From Clitopilus passeckerianus (taxonomy: Eukaryota > Basidiomycota > Agaricomycetes > Agaricales > Entolomataceae), in NCBI GenBank assembly GCA_944990035.1, contig CALYLX010000126.1, forward strand, positions 2,294,001 through 2,358,000: DNA of 64,000 nt, given 5' to 3'. The notes under the pieces were generated by a model. The model was not told the origin of the DNA and did not search any database. It was given only the letters and a program-made list of their open reading frames with translations. Below are positions 47,612 through 58,253 of the stretch, piece by piece; positions within the stretch are counted from its first letter, which is position 1, and each line of letters opens with the position of its first letter. A program made the position numbers and the translations under genes.

Positions 47612-49185
47612 CTACCAGCCCTCCTCCCCTTCTATCCGTCCCCTATAATTGCATTCCACGAGCAATGGAACAACCCCTGACTGAGGGTCCACAAAATAAT
47701 CCATAAGAGCCCACCCTCGTATCCTCGGTTCGATTGCAACCGTTGCAACCTTCTCTGGACCACCAGCTGCAGAGATGGACGAACCAGAATCATCCCCGCC
47801 AAGCTGGTCCAATAAGAACTTCGCGTAACGACTGTTAATCCCTTCGACGCCCAAGCCCCATTTCGGCCAACCGACACCTTTGGCGATGACAGGTGGGAGA
47901 GCAAGGGGGAAGGATGCAGCGGAAAGAAACACGATGGAAAGGGTTGGCATTGGCGGACTATTCGGTGGAGGGAGGAGATATTCTTTGGTGAGGGTGAATT
48001 TCTCCGGAATTGCGGTGAAGGATGGTAGGTTATACCTTACGGGGTGTCAGGCCATATCTCAAAGAGACAAACAGCCGAGGGAAGCTCACCAATCATGAGT
48101 GCGTACAAGCGTGTCCTTGCAATACCATGTAAAACCGAATTTCTCGCTGTCGGGCCAAACGAGAGGGTGTATCCCAAGACCCTCCCATCCACCTTCCCAA
48201 CCCTCTCCGTTCCCACCAAATCTACTAAACAACACAACCTTCCCTCGCACTTCGCCTAGTTTGGGTATACGATTCTCCAGGAACCACATATCCCGACCAC
48301 CGGGGCCGTTGAAGATCTCTTCGTGCACCATCTGGGAGAACTCCAGATATGAATGTTTCGCGAAGTCTTCCTGCTTGATTGACATGACCAAAGCCTCCCG
48401 AGAGGAAGTAGAGTCGGTAAGGAACGAGTGGATGGTGGACAGGATGTCCTGAAATGGGGTTCGTTGGGGGTATATCCCATGGTATGCAATTAGACGTCTG
48501 TCCACAATGGCAAGTCTAATGTCTAGAACACGGATGCCAGATTGAAGTTGGACCATAAGAGGCGTTGTTTTCTCTTGGCACTGGGATATGGGCCAGCCAT
48601 AGAAGGCCATGCTGGGGAACAGATCAGCCATAGGTGGAAATGTAGCTCTGAATGCAAGCTCACGTATCATGCGTCCCTAGAAGAAGTCCCGTCTAAGTGT
48701 TACGAAAGTTGAAAAATGGAAGGATGAAGTGTTACCTGGTAAGCATAGAGAGGACAACGGCAAGTTGTCAGGCATGTCTGACAGGAAAGCAGCGAGGTTC
48801 CTCTGCCGAAGTAACACAAGTTTGTGGAGCTTGCTGCTCACCTACATATGGTTTCAGCTGGAGTCCAAGGACGGGAGTTTAGAGTACTCACCCTCGTCAA
48901 ATAAACTGACCATGGACAATCCTTCGGCATGGTAAGCTTCTGCCAGAGAGCACTGGTCAAGAACGGCAGCTTCAGAGATATCTTCTCTGGCTGTATCAAG
49001 TACTCCTTAGATGCCCCATTGACCTGCTGCAGATTGCTGGATGAGCGCGCAAGCTTATGGGTCCTTCCAAGATTCATTTCAACAGGTCGAGCAGGAGCCA
49101 ACTCGAGCTCCTGATCACCTTCCTTCCCCCTGAGGACATGGCAAGACAGTGAGCTATCTGTAAGATTTAGTATCGCTATTCGCAT
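47612..49185 (-). CDS. PI-PLC X-domain protein
   Basis: Related to phosphatidylinositol-specific phospholipase C of the single X-domain type, which cleaves the phosphodiester of inositol lipids. Five exons: 49185-48892, 48802-48736, 48676-48664 (13 bases), 48611-48090, 48035-47612, giving 439 residues. After a 100-residue lead, SFLPG-type sequence LSSLCLPGTHDTMAFYGWPI brings the first catalytic His; YHGIYPQRTPFQDIL carries the second. SGIRVLDIRL and LVMSIKQEDF also fit the X domain. The C-terminal part (SIVFLSAASFPLALPPVIAK) is hydrophobic and ends with GRIEGEEGW. There is no Y domain, EF hand or C2 domain, so it is not a classical PLC. The first 13-base exon supplies most of the GTHDT motif. 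No clear signal peptide is seen. Confidence 0.88.
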
Positions 49186-49380
49186 CGTCGTTGCGCAGCA
49201 AGAAAGGAGTCTATTGTAGGGTCACGGTGACCACTGCGGTATTGCCTCAAGCGCCAAACTGAACACTCTTGGGTGGGAGGCGGAAGCTTTTGGTAAATAG
49301 AACCAAATCTCCGATAAGATAAACCACCCAAGGACTGGGAAAGGTCGTATCCTCGCCCATCTTCAAATTACAACCTCAAG

Positions 49381-50029
49381 ATGCCTTCCCTTCAGCTCTG
49401 CACCAATGTTGATGTTCGTAAAAAGGACCAAATCTGCAGTTGGCTGAGTTTGACTTGACCAACAGCACTCTGAACCCAAAGAATTTACCAAGAGGTTCTC
49501 CAAGGTGCTCTCGAAATTCTTAACCAATTGTGATACTACCAAGTCTAATCGGAACACTTAGTTCGCTGCTGAAACTTTGGGAAAGCCGGAGAAATACATC
49601 AGTTGTAGCATTACTCACAACGAAACACTCACCTTTGAGGGAACCCATGAACCTGCCTTCGTCATGACAGTTGTATGTGTCCAACTCAAATCGAGCATTC
49701 TTTTCAAATAGCTAACATGATGCCCTTCGTAGATCAGCCTGGATAACATAAACCCGGAGGCAAACGAACGATATAGCCAGGCTTTCTTTCACTTCTTCAA
49801 GAAAGAGCTAGATATCCCAGGCCATCGTGGTTATGTGTGAGTTTACGATTATCCACCGTTCTCACGACACACTTCACCTATCATGATATGTTCCAGCACC
49901 TATATCGACCCCGGAAGGGCATTCATTGGGTATGTTGCAACCCTTTTTACTCCTATGAATTCATCAGCATTTTGCTCATCTTGCAATAGTCACGAAGGAA
50001 CCACCTTTGCCACCATTTTCAACAAATAA
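49381..50029 (+). CDS. MIF/tautomerase-family protein
   Basis: Homologue of macrophage migration inhibitory factor, a small trimeric tautomerase fold. Six exons: 49381-49413, 49466-49504, 49562-49672, 49733-49836, 49897-49929, 49990-50029, giving 119 residues, the usual length. MPSLQLCTNVD keeps the catalytic Pro2 after Met removal. FSKFAAETLGKPEKYIS, TFEGTHEPAFVMTV, SLDNINPEANERYSQAFFHF and HEGTTFATIFNK follow the family order. The first donor (GTTCGT) is weak but places the blocks correctly. It starts about 200 bases from the PI-PLC gene, from which it is divergent. A fung al role is unknown. Confidence 0.88.
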
Positions 50030-50396
50030 ACGAAGGTGCCTCCTTAAAGCCCTATGACGAGATAAACGTATACCACAAACCAATGCACCCAGTTTCTTTT
50101 TATTCTTAATCCTTTTACCCAATCGGTCAACTGTGAGGTGCTTACATGGAATTTGGTGGCATATTTAAGCCCGGGTGTATCAATCATGTCAGAGCTCGCT
50201 GGATTCCGCTGTTTCCTCCTGTGAATCTTCGAGTTCAACTCCAACACATGTAGAGGCTCGTAAGTGGCCCATTCTTCGAAGACACGAGGAATGCTGATGA
50301 GGAAAATGGATTCAACGTGTATATTTTACAAATAAAACGACAAACGAGCGTGATAGTGGTAAATACCAAGGAATACGAAACATGAGAAACTAAAAT
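50030..50396. other. Convergent intergenic region
   Basis: Between the MIF-family stop and the stop of the next minus-strand gene; 3' untranslated sequence of both is expected. No gene or repeat was recognised. Confidence 0.5.
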
Positions 50397-51830
50397 TTAG
50401 GACCTCGCCTCCATTTGTTGTGAGAATCGGGAACTAAAACCAAATCGCCCATTCACAACAGGGGCTTCTACCCAATCGTAGTGACTGGCCGATGTCCCAC
50501 TATTCGACTTTCCATCTGCTTCCATCCAAGGATCGAAATTGTCCGCTGGGACGAATGCAAAAGAATCTGCCTCGGACGGTGTCAGCTCAGGGGATGCGAA
50601 CTCAGGAGCCGCGTTATCAAGGAATGATGAAGAGAAGTCGAGGGTTGGGAGAACCAAAGACTGAGATGGATCGACGAAAGGATCTTCGAGCTCCATCCGA
50701 CTCGCGCAGCGGCTATCCCCCATCATACCAGTGAAGTTGGAAGACGTATCAGAAAGCGAATCTTCATCGTCATACACAAAGGCGGAGTTTTCATTCCTAC
50801 CCGCCGTTTCCTCGAGGACACACCAGCCTGTTCCGCTTTCTCCGATGACGCTCCTGACTTCTGCCTTGGTCCATCCGCTAAATTCAACTTTGAGGACTGT
50901 GCATACGCCATCTCGCCCTCCGCCATGTGAATAGGCGGAGCATTGAACGCCGCGGTCCCAGACGTTCGCTGCGTCGAGTCGAGAGAAGAGGGAATGCACT
51001 CTTAAAGAGTGAGTCTGATGAGAGTTATGGATGGATGCTATGTCCGCCATAGGGAGCAAAGGTCGTTCTGTGGAGGGATGCTCGGCGAGGGGAACTCGCT
51101 CTGTTGGTGTGGGCGCCATAGGGATAAGGAGACAGGTAGTGACGTCAGGAACAGTGGGGGAGGGGAAGTAGTGGTTGAGTTCAACCTCCTGCTCATTCTC
51201 CTTGTTAGATTTAGCAAGAAGGTAGGTATCTCTGGGCTTCAACATCTCCTTGGTAGCTTGCTTCTTCGATGACTTGGCCTTAGTAGGCTTGCGCATCGCT
51301 CTGTCTTTGCGCAGGTTGAGTTCCCAGTCAGCCTCATAGAAGGCACGGCCTGTCACTGGGATGTTGTCGACAATGCTTTGGAAGATTGGGCGGCCCGTGG
51401 AAAAGTTCCTGGCTGTGCCCAAACCCACTTGAGCGACCGATCGAGGACCAGCTGCAGGTGCGCGAGGGAGGTAATAGGATCGAAGGGGTCTGGAGAGGTT
51501 GGTCCTCGCATGGAAAGAAAGACCTTGTTGGATTGTGGTGAAATTCCTTGCAGAAGTTTGGAGCGACCTTACGTTCCCAGTGGCAGAAGGAACACGAAGA
51601 CCAGGCGCCGTGAGGTGTGTGAAGAATCGTGCGAGAAGGTTGCGAGATTGTACAAATAGTTTCTGAGCTTTCCCATGAACTGGGAAACGAGCATGGATCC
51701 GTGCAGCTGAGGGAATATGAATACCCCTCGCAGCTACACCTGGACCTGGGCCATGCGCCCCTCCAGTTCGATGCTGCAATGCATTTGGGGCATTACGGGC
51801 TGCTACCCGCGCCCCATTTGAGGCGAGCAT
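50397..51830 (-). CDS. Unknown protein, 477 residues
   Basis: A single exon from a genuine ATG at 51830. The N-terminal 140 residues are basic and Arg/Ser/Ala-rich (NGARVAARNAPNALQH, QTSARNFTTIQQGLSF), resembling a mitochondrial leader, though longer than usual. A middle part reads FYEADWELNLRKDRAMRKPT, then VWDRGVQCSAYSHGGGRDGV and FSGWTKAEVRSVIGESGTGW, probably a small folded domain. The C-terminal region is acidic and disordered, ending FSSRFSQQMEARS. I do not recognise a family. It is transcribed away from the GTPase array. Confidence 0.7.
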   Translation of the reverse strand: MLASNGARVAARNAPNALQHRTGGAHGPGPGVAARGIHIPSAARIHARFPVHGKAQKLFVQSRNLLARFFTHLTAPGLRVPSATGNVRSLQTSARNFTTIQQGLSFHARTNLSRPLRSYYLPRAPAAGPRSVAQVGLGTARNFSTGRPIFQSIVDNIPVTGRAFYEADWELNLRKDRAMRKPTKAKSSKKQATKEMLKPRDTYLLAKSNKENEQEVELNHYFPSPTVPDVTTCLLIPMAPTPTERVPLAEHPSTERPLLPMADIASIHNSHQTHSLRVHSLFSRLDAANVWDRGVQCSAYSHGGGRDGVCTVLKVEFSGWTKAEVRSVIGESGTGWCVLEETAGRNENSAFVYDDEDSLSDTSSNFTGMMGDSRCASRMELEDPFVDPSQSLVLPTLDFSSSFLDNAAPEFASPELTPSEADSFAFVPADNFDPWMEADGKSNSGTSASHYDWVEAPVVNGRFGFSSRFSQQMEARS

Positions 51831-52981
51831 CGCTGGAATCTGTTTAAAAGTCTAGCCAAGTCCTGGCGTATCGAGTGTGTTGGTGAGGAAAAGAGTCTAA
51901 GCCCTGGAGCGCCATGACTGGAACCTGCGGAGAGCAATATAAGGCTGACTAATCGAAGAGCCGATGCCGGTGGGGTGCGTAACCCGCTTAGCCGATATGA
52001 TCCGTGGCTGTGCGGCGATTGCCTTTCCGGAATCCTAAGGTAGACCTCATCTACCCCACGTGCCGTGACGGCGTGACCTTCCGTGACTCAAGTCATGTGA
52101 AGTACATATATGGCAAGTCACTCGACTCCATTTGGCTACGGAGTTTAGATTCCGACGGCAGCTCGCCGTAGACACCATCGTTGAAGTAGCGTTTTCGGCC
52201 ACTAGACCCATTGAACTAAGGCCTGTTCTTGAGGATATAATAGATGCATATCCACTGAAGAAGATAAGGGACCCAGAGCGCCCCATTACCGGGATAGTTT
52301 GGTGGTAAAATGTCAGATGTGGCCCAAACATGTCAAGCCTCTGAAGGCCTCCTCATCTGTTAGGCGGGGTTATTTATCATCTTACTTACTGGAAGAATGT
52401 CTAAGAAAGGTTTCTGAAGCAGCGCGGACTCGTGCACCTACAGTTGAAAAAGCACACAAGCACTTTGATCTCCTCAGCACGCTTATCAAGTACCGCGCTC
52501 ACTGATAACGACCCCGCCCCTTCATTTTTCCGTTACTTTCCAATCGCAATTCTGAGATAGCTGAAACAATATTTCCTACAATCTGACAATTTGCGTTCGT
52601 TTATATCTACTGAGTTCAGTGAGCTACCCTCAGGCCTTTGTTTTGTAAGGTTCTAAGGTCACGTGGTTAGATGAGTTCGGATGAGGCCTACCTTAGAGTC
52701 AATTCTTTAAACATCCACACTGTCCCTCTTCAAGGGAGGCCATTATGTGTCTTTGTTACTATGCTGAAGATCGAGATAAGCAGCCTTGAGGCTTTGAGAC
52801 ATCCCATCCCCAATTATCAGCCACGAGGTAGTACCACGTTTCGGACCAATCACCCCTCCCGACACCTCCAGGCCAGGTGTTAGGCTATCGCGAGGCGGCC
52901 GACGTGCTGGGAAACAGTGCCGACCATTAATATTCGCATTTGGTTTCAACAAAACTTGAACGGATCTAGAGGACGCAACAC
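51831..52981. other. Divergent intergenic region of 1.15 kb
   Basis: Lies between the starts of the 477-residue gene and the first GTPase gene. A CACGTG E-box is at about 52057. Short frames on both strands have no family features. No gene is supported. Confidence 0.45.
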
Positions 52982-53905
52982 ATGTATCGTCGCGCTCTTA
53001 GCAAGAAGACCTCCATCACGCAGACAGACAGTAGTACCATCGAAGAGTTCTGGGCGGATGGAAGGAATACTGATATTGTGATTCCGTGAGTGGCCATTCA
53101 GCTCTCCACATCCAGATGCTCACTGGACACAAAGGGTCATGGGGAAAGCCGGGGTTGGAAAGAGCACCGTATGAATCTACTCTGTCCATATTGAGTATGG
53201 CAAGCTGAACAGAAGACTTTAGTTCATCAACACCCTCCTTGGACAATGTCAAATGCATGTGGAACATGGCTTGGAGTCAAGCGTCCGCTCAGTCAAATAT
53301 AGCTTTGTGGACCCCGGACTGATAGCCACATATAATTGTCGACTGAACGGTCGTCGGGTACTCATTTTGGACACGCCAGGATTCGACGACAACTGTGAAC
53401 TGGAAAATCAGGATGCATTGTGGCGTATTGGCAGGTGGTTACAATCATCGTAAGCCCATCCATGTTTTGTTACGTTAAGTCAACTCTCTGACCATGGCTA
53501 AGGTACTCGAATGATGTGGACGTTGGAGGTATCATATACCTTCATAGCCTCGCAGACAGAGTCACGGAAAAGGCTAGGTTGAAGAATCTCCAAAAGCTCT
53601 GCGGCGCAGAAGCACTTCCAAGAGTCGTTCTAGTGACGACCGGATGGCAAGAGATTGACCAAGAGCTTGCTCAACGCCGAGAGGTGGCGCTCAAAGAGAG
53701 TTGTTGGAGAGAAATGATGGCTTCGGGTTCTCGAACAATGCGTTTCGACCTACAACGTCCATCCGCCCTAAATGTCCTCAATGCTGTTGCTAGCAGGATC
53801 AATCCCGTTTCCCGGACGACTCTTTCCATCCAAAGAAAGTCCACAATATTGCCGCCACGCCAGGCAAATGCAAGGCATCGTTGGCGCTCACTCTTCTCCT
53901 TGTAG
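52982..53905 (+). CDS. AIG1/GIMAP-like P-loop GTPase, copy 1
   Basis: Four exons (52982-53085, 53135-53168, 53223-53449, 53503-53905) encode 255 residues. G1 is VMGKAGVGKSTFINTLLG (the P-loop exon is 34 bases), G3 is LILDTPGFDD, and VVLVTTGWQE stands where G4 is expected in this fungal group. This family of predicted GTPases is expanded in mushrooms; its role is unknown, and the animal relatives act at membranes in immune cells. The C-terminus is short and basic (RHRWRSLFSL), without the long coiled coil of copy 2. The intron positions around the P-loop are shared with copy 2, showing common origin. Confidence 0.82.
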
Positions 53906-54328
53906 GGATTAAATGTAATCTAATCAAAATTTAATGGCATGCAAGAAATTGATTTATTTAACGTCCTCCATTGCGGCCATTTTAGTGACAGTGATTGAAG
54001 AAACGGAGTGGAACCCGTACTACACGTACTTAATACGTGCGGATCGTAGTGTGCCCCTACTTGACTTGATCCCCTTTAGATTAGCTCAGTCGGCTGCTTA
54101 CCTGGAATCCAGGCGCCCAACTACACTCCTGACGTGCAGCAATCTGCCACCTCAAATACGTCTGGTACATCGTGCACGAACCTCGCTAGATCTCAACATC
54201 TCAAGCTCGAACCCCCTGGCACCTTTCTTATGACTGTGGCATACAGTAGGCGTCGTTTTCGATCATTTCTGATTAAGGTTGAAGTTTGAAGCGCCGCAAC
54301 TTCGACTTTCTCCACTCACGAGGCTGAC
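53906..54328. other. Spacer between GTPase copies 1 and 2
   Basis: About 420 bases with no recognisable gene. A short AT-rich stretch follows copy 1; the rest is expected to hold the copy 2 promoter. Confidence 0.45.
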
Positions 54329-55720
54329 ATGCGGCAGCCTGAAGGTCGACTAGATACCAGACTTAAGGCCTTGTTTTCGATGGTTCTCCCAACGCAACAT
54401 AACGCCCTCTTGATACCTGTGATATCACCGCAAGGTTCATCCAACAAAGAACATGCCTCCAAACAACAAGAAGAAGAAGCCAAGATTCTGGAAAAGGCAA
54501 AAGGATACTGTGAAGAGCAAGCAAGAGATTTTCCCAAGCGGCCGAAACACAGACGTGATCATTCCGTTAGTGCATTGCAGCTATAAACCATGCCGCTGGC
54601 TAATAGGATGACACAAGGGTGATGGGCAAAACCGGTGTCGGGAAGAGCACTGTATGTCTCCAGTCCTTGGATGTTCGTTTATCTAAGCCGCTATGTACAT
54701 TCAGTTTATCAACACACTACTGGGGAACCCCAAAATGAAGGTCGGACATGAGATCGTGTCCTGCACGGCGACGCTTCAGTGGGAAATCGTCGATTCGGCG
54801 TTGATCAATACAATATGTCCGGGATGGGGGGGGACCCGCCGCGTCATTATCGTGGATACGCCAGGCTTCGACGACACGTTTGAAGATGATTCGGAGATCC
54901 TTAGGCGTATCGCAGCTTGGCTTGGTACTTCGTGAGTCTGTATCCTACATTTCATGAAATAGCATTAACCCTCCTCTAGCTACGCTGAAGACATGAAGCT
55001 GGGTGGAATCATTTACCTCCAGAATATTGCGGAGCGAAGGATGGAAGGCGCGAGTCGCCGAAACCTTGAGATGTTCAAGAAGCTATGTGGGACCGATGCT
55101 CTCAGCAGGGTTATTTTGGGTACGACGAGCTGGCAAGAAGTACGTCCGGACATCGGAGTAGCAAGAGAGAAAGAGTTGAAAAACAAATTTTGGAGAGAGA
55201 TGATAGAAAACGGATCTGCAGTTAAGCGGTTTCACCTCAACCAGGGGTCAGCGTTCGACATCGTGCGACAAATTCTTGTGCTTGGTGTTCGGACGAAGGA
55301 GGAAGATGTTCGAACCGACAGCGGGACAGACGTAATCACCCCGTAAGTAACCCGAAACTCTGCATTATTATCCTCGACTGATAGGACCTCAAGGGTGACG
55401 AGCAAAACTGGTGTCGGGAAGAGCACTGTATGTCTTCAGTCATCGGACGAGATTCATTCTTCTAACTCGCCATGCAGGAAGAAGTGGTCCTTCGGATCCA
55501 AGAGGAACTAGTGGACATGAAGAAGCACATCCCACAGACCGATGCAGGGAAGGAGCTTCTATATTCGATCGAACAGATCCTGGAATCACACAAGCAGATG
55601 CAGCCTGATGACGATGAGGAAAAGAAAGAGCTGCAGAGGAAAGTGCAGGTGCTAGAAACCCAGATGAAAGCGATGCGTCTACCCTTCTTTACTAGATTAA
55701 AGTCGTTGTTTGGATTGTAA
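54329..55720 (+). CDS. AIG1/GIMAP-like GTPase, copy 2, with a second P-loop exon
   Basis: Six exons (54329-54565, 54607-54651, 54705-54931, 54980-55342, 55394-55427, 55478-55720) give 382 residues. A charged leader (SKQQEEEAKILEKAKGY) precedes G1 (VMGKTGVGKSTFINTLLG), then VIIVDTPGFDD (G3) and LGTTSWQE. Exon 5 repeats the P-loop (VTSKTGVGKST) in the middle of the protein and is followed by a coiled coil (EEVVLRIQEELVDMKK, KKELQRKVQVLETQMKAMRL). Exon 4 ends in phase 2 and exon 6 starts in phase 0, so only with exon 5 is the frame kept. Without splicing after 55342 the protein would stop at 55346 and lack the coil. The second P-loop cannot form a normal G domain. Confidence 0.75.
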
Positions 55721-55894
55721 TTTGGCAATATGTATCGTATCGACGCTGGTCGTGGAATTATACCACGTATCCCGGATTTGGGATTAGTGATGTTACAGCA
55801 TAAATTCAGCTACCATACCAGCTGAGAGCAAGCCCAGCGTCTTGCAGACTTGCATCCCATAACGACAACGCACAGTCTTCAATGACGTTGTCTG

Positions 55895-56153
55895 CATGAC
55901 GCTGCTCCTGCATCCGAGGATGGACAGTGCGAGTCGCCGTGGCCTCCAGGCATTCCAGAACTTTTCTGGTATGGATTCTCTACGTAGAGCCGTTCTGGTT
56001 ACGACAAGATGGGACGAAGTCTCCCGAGAAGTAGGAGAATGACGTGAGGAGAGGTTGACTTGAGTAGATATGATCGACAGGCAATCCACAGTCGCGGGTT
56101 TCGATCATACCCAGAGGTCGGTGTTGGACATTATGCAGCACCTTCTTGCATAG
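55895..56153 (+). pseudogene. Decayed third GTPase copy
   Basis: Reads LHPRMDSASRRGLQAFQN, then LRRAVLVTTRWDEVSREV before a stop at 56040. After a shift, DMIDRQSTVAGFDHTQRSVL and DIMQHLL follow, ending at 56153. These align with the copy 2 segments RRMEGASRRNLEMFKK, SRVILGTTSWQEV and EMIENGSAVKRFHLNQGSAF. No P-loop or DTPG motif is present upstream, and a stop and frameshift interrupt it. A coiled-coil-like scrap (AHERMRDQEKERFLR) near 56275 may belong to it. Confidence 0.65.
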
Positions 56154-57248
56154 TCTCAGGGATCGCAGATTAATTTGATGAGCCCCTGAGTCCAAGAAGA
56201 ATGGGTGGAAACCAAGTAGTTCGTCCCACTGGCTGATCTAGGGAAGAAGCTAAATGATCGAACAAATTTCAGTGGCGCACGAACGGATGCGGGATCAGGA
56301 GAAGGAACGGTTCTTGAGGTAGGCGAAGGTGCCAGGATTTCGAACTAGATCAGTGCCGCGATATGCTCTATATCAGTTTCATCAAGGGTAGAATAACCAG
56401 TTCAAGCAGAGAGATCAGGCTTCAACCGGTTATCAAAGGACGCCTGACCAAGGGACTAAGGGGGGTGAAATCTGAAACCTGGTGGTTTCGCCCATGCTCG
56501 GCGTCTGAACCTAATTGAGCTTCCAAGATAGTGCTGTTTATTCTGCAGAATCATGGAATCGGGCTATCGTGAAAAGTCTCACCACTCAACGTCGGCAGGT
56601 GGAACCACTAGGTCGCTTGCAGGGACATGTCATATAGATGTGTCGCTCGCTTCTGAGAAAGGAAGAAGAGAGTGATATCAATCATGCCCGCAGTATGAAC
56701 TATCCCGTTTTAGAACTCTCACAGCCTGATGCTACCACAGTAGAGCGCGCCCAAAGCATTTCGCTTGCCTTGAGCATACTTCAACAGGAGTTTCTGAAGA
56801 CAGATTCACGGGCTAACCCCAGATCTTGAGCTCGCCCGCATAAACGGATGCTAGTTGACCGGTGGTTTAAGCCTTCCACAGAGTGTCTTATGTAACTGCC
56901 AGTGAACCTGCAATCTGGTTAAGCCGAAAAATGGGGCCAAGAAAGATGATTTGCAGTCGTGTAAAAATACAAGGCTTGAGACATAATGGTGTGGAAGGGC
57001 GCGTGAGGTGATTAGCCTTCTCTGTATGTGGGTATCTCGAGGAAGGATGGCTCGTAGAGTAAACGGTCTCGCTGAGGAGTCAGGACAAAGGTCGGGCGCG
57101 ACGGAGCTCTGCGTGGTCGATAAAGAGGTCAGGTGTGAAAATGGCTGGAAAATGTCTTGTTTAGCTTTACAGGGGAGCATCAAGCTTTCATGGGCATAGA
57201 CGAACCGAAAGAATGCGGGATCCAGCTGAGGGAGGCTGTAAACGGGAG
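56154..57248. other. Intergenic region after the GTPase array
   Basis: Apart from the possible coiled-coil scrap near 56,275-56,322, no gene is seen. Short frames at 56,638-56,829 and on the minus strand near 57,000 have no family features. Confidence 0.45.
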
Positions 57249-58082
57249 CTAGAGCATTTCTATCCCATCTTGTTCTGGTTCTGCAAGAACCATTTGACCT
57301 GATGAAGAACCAGAAGCCGCTTTCTCCTTGCCTTTCTCCTTGCCCAGCCCGCTACCTGTAAACCTGCCAGCACCTGGTTTGCGTTTAGCGGACTTGCCAC
57401 CGCTTTTGCCCCCTTCAAACTCCCCATCGCCAATTGTCAGAGTGACATTGAGAGCAGACTTGCTCCGAGTCTGGTAGGAAATGTCTTCGTCTTCGTCGTC
57501 TGGTATAACTTCATCCTGACACTCGACTGTTCCAGTCTGGATATTGAGTTTTATTTCATCTTTTGCGAATGGAAGGATAGGAGGGAGTGCGGCGGCCAAT
57601 TGAAGTAGAAGAGGTATAGCAGCTCCCATGGCGCTGAGGTGCAATGTCTTGTAGCTACAGTTCGTGTCAACGTGAGGTCAAGTCAGGAAAAGTATATTAA
57701 CGGACCCATCTATCATTACCACGTCTTTGCAACGCCTCATATACGCGCCGAGCTTGGTTTTACGCGTCACGCAGATGCAGTTCTTGCCCTTTTTATGAGC
57801 TGATCGTGGTCCAGTAGCAGACACCGAAGTAGGAACAGTTGGAAACGGTCGTTTGGGGGCAAGCTTGTTGATTTTCGGTCTTTTGCTTGGTTCCTTAGCA
57901 GCACCAACCTCGCTCTGTTCAGCGGGTTTGTTTCCCCCAGCCTTTGGTGTCGCTGCCGCTGACGTGCCAGGTTTCAGCCTCGGATCCACAGTTGTGGCGG
58001 TCTGTGAGGTCAACTTGACTCTTTTGGTGCCATTATCGTCGTCCGACTCATTTTTTCGTTTCTTTGAGGCTGCTGGAATCAT
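57249..58082 (-). CDS. POP7: RNase P/MRP subunit Pop7 (Rpp20, Alba fold)
   Basis: Pop7 pairs with Pop6 on the RNA of nuclear RNase P and RNase MRP, which process tRNA and rRNA precursors. Exons 58082-57706 and 57654-57249 encode 260 residues. The Alba-type core is clear: NCICVTRKTKLGAYMRRC, then MIDGYKTLHLSAMGAAIPLL and ALPPILPFAKDEIKLNIQ across the splice, and TGTVECQDEV. A basic, low-complexity N-terminal extension of about 95 residues (SKKRKNESDDDNGTKRVK) and a Gly/Lys-rich tail (GGKSGGKSAKRKPGAGRF) enlarge it well beyond the usual 140-150 residues. The ATG chosen is the first one that does not lie in a pyrimidine-rich leader. It is divergent from eRF1, with 171 bases between starts. Confidence 0.88.
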
Positions 58083-58253
58083 CTGGCATGCGTTTGAGGC
58101 AGCGATCGCGGGCCCGTGATGGGCGGAGAAAATTGTATGAAGCTGTATAAACAAATACAACGTGCATACCACCTTTCCCCTAAACTTCCACCTAGCTTTC
58201 GAGCAACTGCGTTTCTTATCTTATACTAGGAACAGCATTTTTCGTTGCCCGTC

